Assembly: GCA_044433065.1 (NCBI GenBank)
Contig: JAWXUA010000015.1
Location: 1-30,627 of the forward strand
DNA: 30,627 nucleotides
Source of the DNA: Nitratidesulfovibrio sp044433065
GTDB taxonomy: Bacteria > Desulfobacterota > Desulfovibrionia > Desulfovibrionales > Desulfovibrionaceae
Reading direction: 5' to 3'
Part shown: positions 7,755 through 15,802 of the stretch, piece by piece
Layout: each line of letters opens with the position of its first letter
How positions within the stretch are numbered: position 1 is the stretch's first letter
Program-made: the position numbers and the translations under genes
Notes under the pieces: generated by a model
Told to the model about the DNA's origin: nothing
The model's database searches: none
What the model saw: the letters and a program-made list of their open reading frames with translations, nothing else

Positions 7755-10629
7755 AACAAAGACTAAAAACACCAATCTTACAGGCATGGCCCATGGCGGC
7801 GACCTTTTGCGTATGGCTGAACATGCAGGGCTTGACGCGCACAGCATCACAGATTTTAGCGTCAATGTGCGCCCTGATGGTCCACCAGAATTCATCATGG
7901 CGGCCCTAACTTGCGCCATGGACAAGCTCTCCAGCTATCCGTCTCCCCATGCCCAAGAGGCTAAGATGGCAGCGGCTTCGCGATATGGTATGCCGATGGA
8001 TTGCTTTGTCTTTGGCAATGGGAGCAATGAGCTCATTCATGCCGCAGTACGACATCTTGCGAAAAGCTTGCAAAGTCGTGCACTTACAGATGAGCATGCA
8101 GGAGAAATCCCCACAGCTTTTATCGTGGAACCTGCTTTCAGCGAATATGCTTTGGCTTGCGAGCATGCCGGTCTTCACATTGAGCGAAAAATACTTGTAC
8201 CCAACGCAGATAATACCTGTATTTGTAGTATCTTAAAAGATGTTGCTGCGAAAGCATCGCCTCAGTCCATCATCTTTTTTGCTAACCCAAGCAACCCTTC
8301 TGGTCTCTATGTGCCACGCGAGCACTTATCTCAAATTATCAGACAATACCCTGATATTACTTGGATTATTGACGAAGCCTTCATTGAATATGCCGACCAT
8401 GAAAGTAAAAGTTCCCTACTGACTATGCATAACGGTGCTGCAGCTCATAATGGTGGTCCGCACAAGGATGATGCAACGAAGGACAACGCGCACTGTACCG
8501 TGCCACAAAACTGTATCATACTAAGATCACTCACTAAATTTCATGCTATTCCTGCTGTACGCGTCGGTTTTCTTGCAGCCCATAAAGACATGGCTCACGG
8601 CATTCAAGGAGAGCTATGTTCTTGGAATGTCAGTGCTTTTAGTATAGCAGCAGCCTGTGCTGTTTTGCAGGACACCAGTGACTTCGCAAACCAAACGCGT
8701 CGCCATAATGCACAACGACGCCAAGATTTGATTGCCTGCTTAAAAACAGTGCAAGACATTGAAATCATAGAAAGTGTGGCCAATTATATTCTTTTCCGTT
8801 GGCCGCTGGCTCGCCATCTCATGGATGAAGGGCGCGCCCACCTGCCAAGCATCTTGTTGAAAGAGCACGGCATCGCCATCCGCGATTGTGCCAATTATGC
8901 AGGGCTTGACGATGGCTCATGGTTCCGCGTGGCTGTACGTTTTCCTCATGAGCATGCGGCCTTGGCACAAGCCTTGCTCGCTATTGCGCAGAAGTATGGC
9001 CACACACAAGAGCATATAAAGCCTTGTACTAATAGGATTATTTCACAGCACAAGAGACCTGCTCTCATGCTGCAAGGCACGTCTTCCAACGCTGGTAAGA
9101 GCATCCTAGCTGCGGCATTTTGCCGTATTTTGCACCAAGATGGCTATGATGTGGCCCCATTTAAAGCGCAAAATATGTCGCTCAATTCTGGCGTCACACC
9201 TCTTGGTGAAGAGATGGGCCGTGCGCAACTGGTGCAGGCTCAGGCCGCGCGCGTCATTCCTGATGCACGCATGAATCCCATTTTATTGAAGCCTCATTCG
9301 GACACAGGTTCACAAATTGTCGTGCTTGGCAAGCCCATTGGACATATGGGTGTGCGCGAATATTTTTCAAAGAAATCAGAGCTTTGGGCAACAGTACAGG
9401 AAAGCTATGACACCTTAGCCCAAGAGCATGAGGTTATGGTTTTAGAAGGTGCTGGCAGCCCTGCGGAAATCAATTTAAAAGCGTCCGATGTGGTGAACAT
9501 GCGCATGGCAGCACACGCTGATGCCTCGGTTCTTCTTGTGGGCGACATTGACAGAGGCGGCGTCTATGCTTCATTTTTAGGCACTTGGATGACATTCACT
9601 CCAGCTGAGCGTCGGCTTTTGCGCGGTTTTTTGGTCAACCGTTTTCGTGGCGATGCAAGTCTCTTGAACTCAGCCCATGACTATATGGAACAGCACACTG
9701 GCGTGCCTGTGCTCGGAGTTGTGCCTTTCATGCGCAACTTGAATTTACCTGAAGAAGATATGGCTGGCTTTGATTGGAACGCCAGTGGCCCTAGTAGCGC
9801 TAGCAGTCCCAATGCCCCCAATGCATATGGACACATGCGCTCACCTGCTGACGACATGGAAAATCATGAGCATATTTCCCAAAAATCCAGACCGTTAGAT
9901 GTTGCTGTCATTATGTTGCGCCATGTCTCAAACTATACAGACATGGAACCTTTGACCATAGAACCTGATGTCTGTGTGCGCCCTGTGCGCCATGCTGATG
10001 ACTTTGGCACGCCAGACCTTGTACTCATCCCTGGATCAAAAAGCGTCACTATGGACCTTGCCATTGTGCGTGAAAATGGCCTTGCCCATTGCATCACTGA
10101 ACATGCGCGACGGCATGGTTGGCTCTTTGGCATTTGTGGTGGCTTGCAAATTTTGGGTGAACAAATTCATGATCCTCACGGCATTGAGTCCGCACAGAAA
10201 TACGTACAAGGGCTTGGAATTATGGAACTTTCGTCCACCTTCGCCGCAGAAAAAACCTTGACCCTTGTACATGATGTGGCCTCGCCCCTTGGCGTAACCT
10301 GTAAAGGCTATGAAATCCACCATGGTCTCACACAGCATAGCCCCAAGGTCACCGCCATTGCGCATCATGGTAATACCATGACTGGCCAAAAAAGCCAGAA
10401 CGTGACCTATACCCAAGGACGATGTTGGGCCACCTATCTCCATGGAATATTTGACGATGATGCTTTCCGACGCGCCTTTATTGATCATGTTCGTGCTGAC
10501 TTAGGCTTACAGACTCAAGGCCGCATTGTAGCCCATTATGACATTGACGCAGCACTTGATGCCTTGGCAGACCATGTGCGCGAACATATTGATATAACAG
10601 CTATTTATAAAACAATGGGGCTTGCATAA
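7747..10629 (+). CDS. cobD-cobQ: Threonine-phosphate decarboxylase (CobD) - cobyric acid synthase (CobQ/CbiP) fusion
   Basis: A 960-aa two-enzyme fusion. Residues about 14-415 are CobD, a PLP-dependent class I/II aminotransferase-fold enzyme making (R)-1-amino-2-propanol O-2-phosphate: FVFGNGSNELI, NPSNPSG, WIIDEAFIEYAD (Asp209) and the PLP lysine K264 in RSLTKFHAIPAVRVGF. It carries a His/Asn/Asp-rich insertion at about 228-252. Residues about 437-955 are CobQ, which amidates side chains b, d, e and g: Walker A GTSSNAGKS, FKAQNMSLNS, the nucleophile Cys797 in GICGGLQILG, and GYEIHHG with YLHGIFDDD. The frame opens at 7603, but the ATG at 7747 sits in ATGAGTAA overlapping the cobB stop by eight bases and gives a normal CobD N-terminus. 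Confidence 0.93.
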   Translation: MSKTKTKNTNLTGMAHGGDLLRMAEHAGLDAHSITDFSVNVRPDGPPEFIMAALTCAMDKLSSYPSPHAQEAKMAAASRYGMPMDCFVFGNGSNELIHAAVRHLAKSLQSRALTDEHAGEIPTAFIVEPAFSEYALACEHAGLHIERKILVPNADNTCICSILKDVAAKASPQSIIFFANPSNPSGLYVPREHLSQIIRQYPDITWIIDEAFIEYADHESKSSLLTMHNGAAAHNGGPHKDDATKDNAHCTVPQNCIILRSLTKFHAIPAVRVGFLAAHKDMAHGIQGELCSWNVSAFSIAAACAVLQDTSDFANQTRRHNAQRRQDLIACLKTVQDIEIIESVANYILFRWPLARHLMDEGRAHLPSILLKEHGIAIRDCANYAGLDDGSWFRVAVRFPHEHAALAQALLAIAQKYGHTQEHIKPCTNRIISQHKRPALMLQGTSSNAGKSILAAAFCRILHQDGYDVAPFKAQNMSLNSGVTPLGEEMGRAQLVQAQAARVIPDARMNPILLKPHSDTGSQIVVLGKPIGHMGVREYFSKKSELWATVQESYDTLAQEHEVMVLEGAGSPAEINLKASDVVNMRMAAHADASVLLVGDIDRGGVYASFLGTWMTFTPAERRLLRGFLVNRFRGDASLLNSAHDYMEQHTGVPVLGVVPFMRNLNLPEEDMAGFDWNASGPSSASSPNAPNAYGHMRSPADDMENHEHISQKSRPLDVAVIMLRHVSNYTDMEPLTIEPDVCVRPVRHADDFGTPDLVLIPGSKSVTMDLAIVRENGLAHCITEHARRHGWLFGICGGLQILGEQIHDPHGIESAQKYVQGLGIMELSSTFAAEKTLTLVHDVASPLGVTCKGYEIHHGLTQHSPKVTAIAHHGNTMTGQKSQNVTYTQGRCWATYLHGIFDDDAFRRAFIDHVRADLGLQTQGRIVAHYDIDAALDALADHVREHIDITAIYKTMGLA

Positions 10630-11684
10630 TGCCACAGGATACCCTCACGTGCTTTATTCCGTCCCTTGACCATGAGGCCGCCCACAAAGCCCAAAAGCAT
10701 CTTGATTTGCTTGCCAAATTGCCCAAAAGCCTTGGTATGTTAGAAGATTTAGCCGTACATCTCGCCGCCATAACAGGCATGGAACGACCGCTTTTCCCCA
10801 AGAAACGCGTGGTCCTTTTTGCAGGCGATCACCACATCAGCAGGCAAGGCGTCAGTGCCTCGGACCCAGCTGTGACAGTCATGCAAGTGCGTAATTTCTT
10901 GCGTGGTGGCGGTTGCATCAACGCCTACTGCCGTAATGCTGGGGCCGATTTAGTGGTGGTTGACGCTGGCATCATGGTGGACTTACCCCACGAGCCAGAC
11001 CTAACCAATTTGGTACGCCGTAAAATTATCCATGGCGCCAAAGATTTCAGCCTTGAACCTGCCATGACGCGACATGAAGCCATGGCCAGCATTGAGCTTG
11101 GCATGGACATGGCGCACCAAGCCGCACAAGATGGTGTCACGTTGCTAGCCGCAGGGGAAATGGGCATTGGTAATACATCGCCCTCCTCAGCTATTGTGTC
11201 GGTCATGACGAACACGCCTCTGACAAAGGTGACTGGTAAAGGTGGTGGCCTCGATTGTGACGGGGTACAACATAAAATTACAGTTATTCAGCGCGGACTT
11301 GATTTGCATAAGCCCGATGCGCGTGACGCACTTGATGTTTTATCTAAAGTTGGCGGCGCTGAAATCGGGGCCATGGCTGGCCTTATGCTTGGCGGTGCGG
11401 CCCTACGCATTCCTGTTGTGGTGGATGGTTTTATCGCTGGAGCGGCGGCATTGCTTGCTGCGGCCATCAATCCTGATGTGCGGCACATGCTCATTGGCTC
11501 GCATCAATCTGCTGAAACTGGACACGACATCAGTATGCAACAACTTGGAATTACAACATATTTATCTTTAGGCTTACGTCTTGGTGAAGGTACTGGAGCT
11601 GCACTTATGTTTCCCATTATTGACGCTGCTGTACGTATTTTACACGAAATGGAACCGTTAGAAGCTATGGAGCGTCTGGTGTAA
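10629..11684 (+). CDS. cobT: Nicotinate-nucleotide-dimethylbenzimidazole phosphoribosyltransferase CobT
   Basis: CobT moves phosphoribose from nicotinate mononucleotide to the lower-ligand base, producing alpha-ribazole phosphate for the nucleotide loop. The 351-aa length is standard. Motifs include KLPKSLGMLEDLAVHLAAI near the N-terminus, FAGDHHISRQGVSA, the GEMGIGNTSPSSAI block, KGGGLD, and LRLGEGTGAALMFPI, where Glu320 corresponds to the catalytic Glu317 of the Salmonella enzyme. The start codon overlaps the cobDQ stop (TAATG), implying coupling. The last three codons and the stop form the first unit of a degenerate 9-base tandem repeat running into the following gap. No genes for making 5,6-dimethylbenzimidazole are in the window, so the native lower ligand cannot be told. 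Confidence 0.95.
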   Translation: MPQDTLTCFIPSLDHEAAHKAQKHLDLLAKLPKSLGMLEDLAVHLAAITGMERPLFPKKRVVLFAGDHHISRQGVSASDPAVTVMQVRNFLRGGGCINAYCRNAGADLVVVDAGIMVDLPHEPDLTNLVRRKIIHGAKDFSLEPAMTRHEAMASIELGMDMAHQAAQDGVTLLAAGEMGIGNTSPSSAIVSVMTNTPLTKVTGKGGGLDCDGVQHKITVIQRGLDLHKPDARDALDVLSKVGGAEIGAMAGLMLGGAALRIPVVVDGFIAGAAALLAAAINPDVRHMLIGSHQSAETGHDISMQQLGITTYLSLGLRLGEGTGAALMFPIIDAAVRILHEMEPLEAMERLV

Positions 11685-11738
11685 CTGGTTTAATTGGAAC
11701 ATCTGGTTTAACTGATATAACTGGGATACTTGGCATAC
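11676..11738 (+). repeat. Degenerate 9-bp tandem repeat across the cobT stop and cobT-cobS gap
   Basis: Seven consecutive 9-base units with consensus CTGGTTTAA: CTGGTGTAA, CTGGTTTAA, TTGGAACAT, CTGGTTTAA, CTGATATAA, CTGGGATAC, TTGGCATAC. The first unit contains the cobT stop. In the cobT frame the array repeats TAA stops. It lies in the only gap of more than 80 bases before cobS. It has no hairpin or T-run and does not look like a terminator. Confidence 0.7.
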
Positions 11739-11762
11739 ATCGACGTCTCATCGCCATGCAAT

Positions 11763-11767
11763 GGAGG
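11763..11767 (+). promoter_or_regulatory. Shine-Dalgarno that fixes the cobS start
   Basis: GGAGG sits five bases before the ATG at 11773. It overlaps the alternative upstream ATG at 11761, which would lack a ribosome binding site, so translation most likely begins at 11773. Confidence 0.7.
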
Positions 11768-11772
11768 GGCCC

Positions 11773-12555
11773 ATGTTTTTTTTACTGCGTTCTGCCTTAG
11801 CCTGCTTCACTCGCATACCTGTGGGCCATTTGCCAGATTGCGCCTTTGCCCAAGCCATGCGCCGTCTGCCCATGGTCGGTCTTGTGGTAGGATTTTTGGT
11901 TGCTGTGGCCATGTTTTGCGCGCATCATTTCTGGCCAGACTATCTTGTTGCGCTATGCGGTCTTGTGGTCTGGGTCGCTGTGACAGGAGCTATACACCTT
12001 GACGGCGTCGCTGATTGCGGCGATGGTTTATTCATGCAAGCGTCGCTTGAGCGGCGGCTTGAAGTCATGAAAGATCCTCGGCTTGGGGCTTTTGGGGCCA
12101 TAACACTTATGCTCATGATTGGCACAAAATGGGCTGCACTTTATGCTCTATGCCAAATTTCTGTAGAAAAAAGTTTATCATTACAGTCGTATGCATCTTT
12201 TCTCCATATGGCAAGTCCCATCATTTTTGCCGCCATATTGGGTCGCAGTCTCACCTTTATCTTCATGCATGTTCCATCAGCACGACCGCATGGCATGGGC
12301 AATTCCATGGTAGATGCAGTGACCATCATGGACAAAGTCATTGCCTTTGTTCTAGTCGTATCGTCTTTAATCCTTATCAGCATGACTTATGGTGTGTGGC
12401 CAAGCATGCTGATGCTTGTGGGCGGTCTTAGCTTCAGTGTATGCATCATGGTCAAGGTGATGAAAACGTTGGGCGGCGTGACAGGTGATGTATACGGGCT
12501 TATTATCGAAGGCACAGAATGCGGCGTCTTGCTTGCAGCGGCAATCATTATATAA
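11773..12555 (+). CDS. cobS: Adenosylcobinamide-GDP ribazoletransferase (cobalamin synthase) CobS
   Basis: CobS is an integral membrane enzyme that joins adenosylcobinamide-GDP to alpha-ribazole (phosphate), the last assembly step of the nucleotide loop. The product from 11773 is 260 aa and begins MFFLLRSALACFTRIPVGHLP, the usual CobS start (LxxLxFLTRIPV). The metal-binding acidic motif DGVADCGDGLF follows, then GAFGAITLMLMI. Several hydrophobic membrane segments follow through to the C-terminus, which ends GDVYGLIIEGTECGVLLAAAI, a typical CobS ending. The frame also has an ATG at 11761, but GGAGG at 11763-11767 favours 11773. It is separated from cobT by 88 bases of mostly repeat sequence and from cobU by 41 bases. 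Confidence 0.93.
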   Translation: MFFLLRSALACFTRIPVGHLPDCAFAQAMRRLPMVGLVVGFLVAVAMFCAHHFWPDYLVALCGLVVWVAVTGAIHLDGVADCGDGLFMQASLERRLEVMKDPRLGAFGAITLMLMIGTKWAALYALCQISVEKSLSLQSYASFLHMASPIIFAAILGRSLTFIFMHVPSARPHGMGNSMVDAVTIMDKVIAFVLVVSSLILISMTYGVWPSMLMLVGGLSFSVCIMVKVMKTLGGVTGDVYGLIIEGTECGVLLAAAIII

Positions 12556-12596
12556 TGATGCCAGTACATGGGAAAGACAGCCATAAGGGAAACAGC

Positions 12597-13247
12597 ATGA
12601 ACACTTTGCAGGTAAACAATATGCAGCCCGATGCTAAGCATTTGCCGTTAACCCTTTTTCTTGGGGGCACACGCAGTGGTAAAAGTGGTCTTGCTGAAAA
12701 ATATGCGGCATGGATTTTGGCGAGTATGGAGGAGTATGGCGTACATCATACACACGTCCTCTATGTGGCCACAGCTGAGGCAAGCGACGTTTCCATGCAA
12801 AGACGTATTGATGCACATCAAAAGCGTCGGCCTGATACATGGCAAAGCCTTGAAATTCCATATAATCTTGCACAAAATCTGGAGCAATATTTAGATATAG
12901 GCATCCAGACTCAAAGGCCCACAGTCATTCTCATTGATTGCGTAACCCTTTGGATTTCTAATATTCTTTTTAGTCTTGGTGATGATGTTGATGCGCAGAC
13001 CTTTGAAAATGTATGCCTGCTTGAAGTCGAGCGACTTATATCACTTATAGATAAATATCAATCTATTCAGTGGCTTATGGTGTCTGGAGAAACGGGTCTT
13101 GGCGGTATCGGAACAAATTCGCTTGAGCGTATGTTTCAGGATTGCCTTGGCCTCACTAACCAAAAGATTGCAGACGTAGCTAAGGAAAGTTTCTTATGCG
13201 TTGCCGGTCGGGCCATACCATTAGGCATTGAAATGCCTTGGTATTGA
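12597..13247 (+). CDS. cobU: Adenosylcobinamide kinase / adenosylcobinamide-phosphate guanylyltransferase CobU
   Basis: CobU phosphorylates adenosylcobinamide and then transfers GMP to it, making the GDP-activated substrate for CobS. The 216-aa product carries the P-loop GGTRSGKS (23-30), the guanylylation region QRRIDAHQKRRPDTWQSLE with His74 at the position of the GMP-accepting histidine, the VILIDCVTLWISNIL strand, and VSGETGLGGIG. It ends in the VAGRAIPLG segment typical of the family. An in-frame start at 12519 would lie inside cobS; the ATG at 12597 has AAGGGA at 12585-12590 and gives about 17 residues before the first beta strand. It is the last gene of the cobalamin cluster. No clear terminator follows. 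Confidence 0.94.
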   Translation: MNTLQVNNMQPDAKHLPLTLFLGGTRSGKSGLAEKYAAWILASMEEYGVHHTHVLYVATAEASDVSMQRRIDAHQKRRPDTWQSLEIPYNLAQNLEQYLDIGIQTQRPTVILIDCVTLWISNILFSLGDDVDAQTFENVCLLEVERLISLIDKYQSIQWLMVSGETGLGGIGTNSLERMFQDCLGLTNQKIADVAKESFLCVAGRAIPLGIEMPWY

Positions 13248-13354
13248 GCGTAAACTAAGGCCATGAAAGGCTTAAAATATGGCAAACCTACAAAGTACCA
13301 ATTCCGAAATTTACAATACTAAAAGATAACCATACATCAAAATGCGGTATAGTC

Positions 13355-14899
13355 ATGGCTGAGCAAGATATGAAACATACAGATTATGAAGATAAGCACC
13401 TAAGTTTATTGCATGACTTAGCTCAGCTCGTGACCTCTACAACGGATATCAATCAAGCCATGGATGCCGTCTTAGAGCTCATGGGCAAACATATGTCCAT
13501 GATGCGAGGCATGATTACCTTGATTTCACCACATACAGGTGAAATACGAGTGGAATCTGCCTACGGCTTAAAAGCCTCCGAGCGCTCACGTGGTCGCTAT
13601 GCCAAGGGCGAGGGCATCATTGGCCGCGTTGTTGCCAACGGTCAGCCCATGTATATTCCTCGAGTTTCCAAGGAACCAACATTCCTTAACCGCACGAAAT
13701 CACGGGATTTACAAAAAGAAGACGTATCTTTCATTTGTGTGCCCATCAAGCTCAACAATCAAATTGTTGGTGCTTTATCCGTGGACCATCTTTTTTCCAC
13801 TGATATTCATATTGATGAAGAAGTTCAATTTCTTACGGTCATTGCTGCACTACTAGGGCATACCGCAGCTGAAATGCAGCGTCGTATGGATAATGAAAAT
13901 TTTTCCTCAAGTAGACCCCGTGGCTTTGTGGGTAATTCCCAGTCCATGGAAATCGTCTATACACAAATTTTGCAGGTGGCACCGTCAGTCACGACGGTTT
14001 TATTACATGGGGAATCTGGCACAGGTAAAGAGCTTGCGGCTAGCGCCATTCACGCGGCAAGCCCTAGAGCCTCTGCGCCATTTATCACCCTCAACTGTGC
14101 CGCATTGCCAGAAAATCTCATTGAAAGCGAGCTCTTTGGTCACGAGCGTGGAGCCTTTACAGGGGCAAGTGCCATGCGAAAAGGTCGCTTTGAATTAGCG
14201 CATGGTGGGACACTTTTTCTCGATGAAGTAGGCGAGTTGCCACTTCTTATGCAGGCGAAATTATTACGTGTTTTACAAGAGCGTACCTTTGAACGCCTTG
14301 GTAGCATGGAAACGTTACGCTCTGATGTTCGCGTCATCACAGCCACCAACCGTGACCTTGAAGTCATGGTTAGTGAAGGTACCTTCAGACGAGATTTATA
14401 CTATCGTCTTAATGTTTTTCCCATTGATTTGCCACCTTTACGTGAACGACCTGATGATATTTTGCCCTTGTCCAACTACTTTTTGCAACGCTATGCAGAA
14501 CGCAATGGACGAGAAAATATTAGCTTGTCCTTGGCCGTCATGGACATGATTCAAGCCTATGATTGGCCCGGTAATATCCGCGAGCTTGAAAATGTTATGG
14601 AGCGTGCGGTGCTTTTACTTGGCTTTGAACCGCTTATTTTGCCACAGCATCTACCAGCAGCGTTGCACACCATGCAAAGTGATAGACAAGGTACTCGGTC
14701 ACCGCAAAAAATTCTTGATGTACCTTTGCAAGCACGCCTTGAAGAACTTGAACGCGCATGCATTGTTAATGCCTTAGAGGCAAGCCGTGGACGCCTTGGA
14801 AAGGCCGCACAAATACTTGGTTTAACTGAGCGCATCATGGCCTTGCGCATGAAAAAATATCATGTTACATACAAAGTGTTTCGAAGCGGAGCAGAGTAA
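13355..14899 (+). CDS. NifA-type sigma-54-dependent transcriptional activator (GAF - AAA+ - Fis HTH)
   Basis: This 514-aa enhancer-binding protein activates sigma-54 RNA polymerase. Residues about 15-175 are a GAF sensory domain (KGEGIIGRVVANGQPMYIP). Residues about 193-425 are the AAA+ module with Walker A GESGTGKE (219-226), the sigma-54 contact loop GAFTGA (266-271) and Walker B GTLFLDE (285-291). Residues about 465-510 form a Fis-type helix-turn-helix (RGRLGKAAQILGLTERIMALRMKKY). The GAF-AAA-Fis order matches NifA/Anf-type regulators rather than response regulators; there is no receiver domain. It sits directly upstream of, and in the same direction as, hdrCBA-flx, so that operon is its likeliest target. 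ATG 13355 was chosen; ATG 13370 is also possible, and neither has a strong ribosome binding site. The signal sensed is unknown. Confidence 0.9.
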   Translation: MAEQDMKHTDYEDKHLSLLHDLAQLVTSTTDINQAMDAVLELMGKHMSMMRGMITLISPHTGEIRVESAYGLKASERSRGRYAKGEGIIGRVVANGQPMYIPRVSKEPTFLNRTKSRDLQKEDVSFICVPIKLNNQIVGALSVDHLFSTDIHIDEEVQFLTVIAALLGHTAAEMQRRMDNENFSSSRPRGFVGNSQSMEIVYTQILQVAPSVTTVLLHGESGTGKELAASAIHAASPRASAPFITLNCAALPENLIESELFGHERGAFTGASAMRKGRFELAHGGTLFLDEVGELPLLMQAKLLRVLQERTFERLGSMETLRSDVRVITATNRDLEVMVSEGTFRRDLYYRLNVFPIDLPPLRERPDDILPLSNYFLQRYAERNGRENISLSLAVMDMIQAYDWPGNIRELENVMERAVLLLGFEPLILPQHLPAALHTMQSDRQGTRSPQKILDVPLQARLEELERACIVNALEASRGRLGKAAQILGLTERIMALRMKKYHVTYKVFRSGAE

Positions 14900-15022
14900 A
14901 ACAACGCTGCGAAGACTTATGCGCACCAATGCATTTAATGCTGCTGATTATTACAATCATCACAGTAAAATCAAATGCAATATAAACAAGCACTGCATTC
15001 TTTGAGAGTACTTTTATAGAAT

Positions 15023-15057
15023 GACTGTATAGCTAAGCACTCTGCTTTTTTACAGTC
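15023..15057 (+). promoter_or_regulatory. Inverted repeat GACTGTA-N21-TACAGTC upstream of hdrC
   Basis: A perfect 7-base dyad, GACTGTA and TACAGTC, with a 21-base spacer lies in the 228-base gap between the regulator gene and hdrC. A T-rich tract follows on the right. It may be an operator for the adjacent activator or a weak terminator for its gene. The two cannot be told apart by eye. I found no good sigma-54 -24/-12 match in this gap. Confidence 0.3.
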
Positions 15058-15127
15058 TTTAGTTTTTCTTTTGTTTTCGCTTTTGTTGTTTTGCCAACTA
15101 GGACCCTGAACTTACAAGAGAGTTTGT

Positions 15128-15802
15128 ATGAGTATGATAAATACCTCACGTCAGGATGCCGCCTTTAAAAAGCATGTTGAAGAACATAGCGGTCAAAGTT
15201 TGTCCGCATGTTATCAATGTGGCAACTGCACAGCAGGATGCCCTGCTTCTTTTGCCTATGACATGCAGGTTAATTCCATTATGCGTGCTCTGCAGCTTGG
15301 ACAAAAAGAACAAGTATTAGAGTCAAAATCTATTTGGATGTGCTTGTCATGTTCTACATGTTCTTTACGTTGTCCAAATAATATTGATGTTGCAGCTATT
15401 ATGGAGACATTAAGGCACGAAGCTTTGCGCGAAAAGCGTGTCAGTCGCAGTGAAGCAAAGAAGATGCAGTCCTTCTGGAACTCCTTTTTGCAGACTGTAC
15501 GTCAATTTGGCCGCACCTATGAAATCGGCGTCATGGCATTGTACATGATGCGCACCCTCCGCGTCTTCACTGATGTGGACCTTGCGCCAGCCGCTCTCAT
15601 GAAAAACAAGCTTGGCTTTAAGCCCCATAAGAGCTCAAACGATGGTCCTAACGGTGATATCAACGCTGTGAGCCGCATTATGCAACGCTACGAAGAGCGC
15701 ACCGTGCTTGAAAGCCAAGCCCATAGCGCACCGGAAAAGTGCTGTCCCGCCGCCATCACTTCGGGCAGTGCAAACGCATTGAGCAAAGGAGCAAATGCAT
15801 GA
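15128..15802 (+). CDS. hdrC: Heterodisulfide reductase-like iron-sulfur subunit HdrC
   Basis: HdrC (224 aa) relays electrons between HdrA and the catalytic subunit HdrB. It has two [4Fe-4S] motifs: Cys28, 31, 34, 38 (CYQCGNCTAGCP) and Cys72, 75, 78, 82 (CLSCSTCSLRCP), with the usual alpha-helical ferredoxin arrangement. The remainder is helical, including an RSEAKKMQSFWNSFLQ segment, with a polar C-terminal tail. AAGAGAG precedes the ATG at 15128. The stop overlaps hdrB by four bases (ATGA). In the FlxABCD-HdrABC systems described from Desulfovibrio, HdrBC is thought to reduce a disulfide carrier such as DsrC rather than the methanogen CoM-S-S-CoB. Confidence 0.93.
   Translation: MSMINTSRQDAAFKKHVEEHSGQSLSACYQCGNCTAGCPASFAYDMQVNSIMRALQLGQKEQVLESKSIWMCLSCSTCSLRCPNNIDVAAIMETLRHEALREKRVSRSEAKKMQSFWNSFLQTVRQFGRTYEIGVMALYMMRTLRVFTDVDLAPAALMKNKLGFKPHKSSNDGPNGDINAVSRIMQRYEERTVLESQAHSAPEKCCPAAITSGSANALSKGANA

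Noticed and set aside
13248..13354. Terminator between cobU and the sigma-54 regulator
   Set aside because: Only a 5-base GCCAT/ATGGC pairing with a large loop and no T-run was found.
14985..15050. Two AAGCACT sequences as possible sigma-54 promoter -24 elements upstream of hdrC
   Set aside because: Neither has a GC-type -12 element at the required distance.
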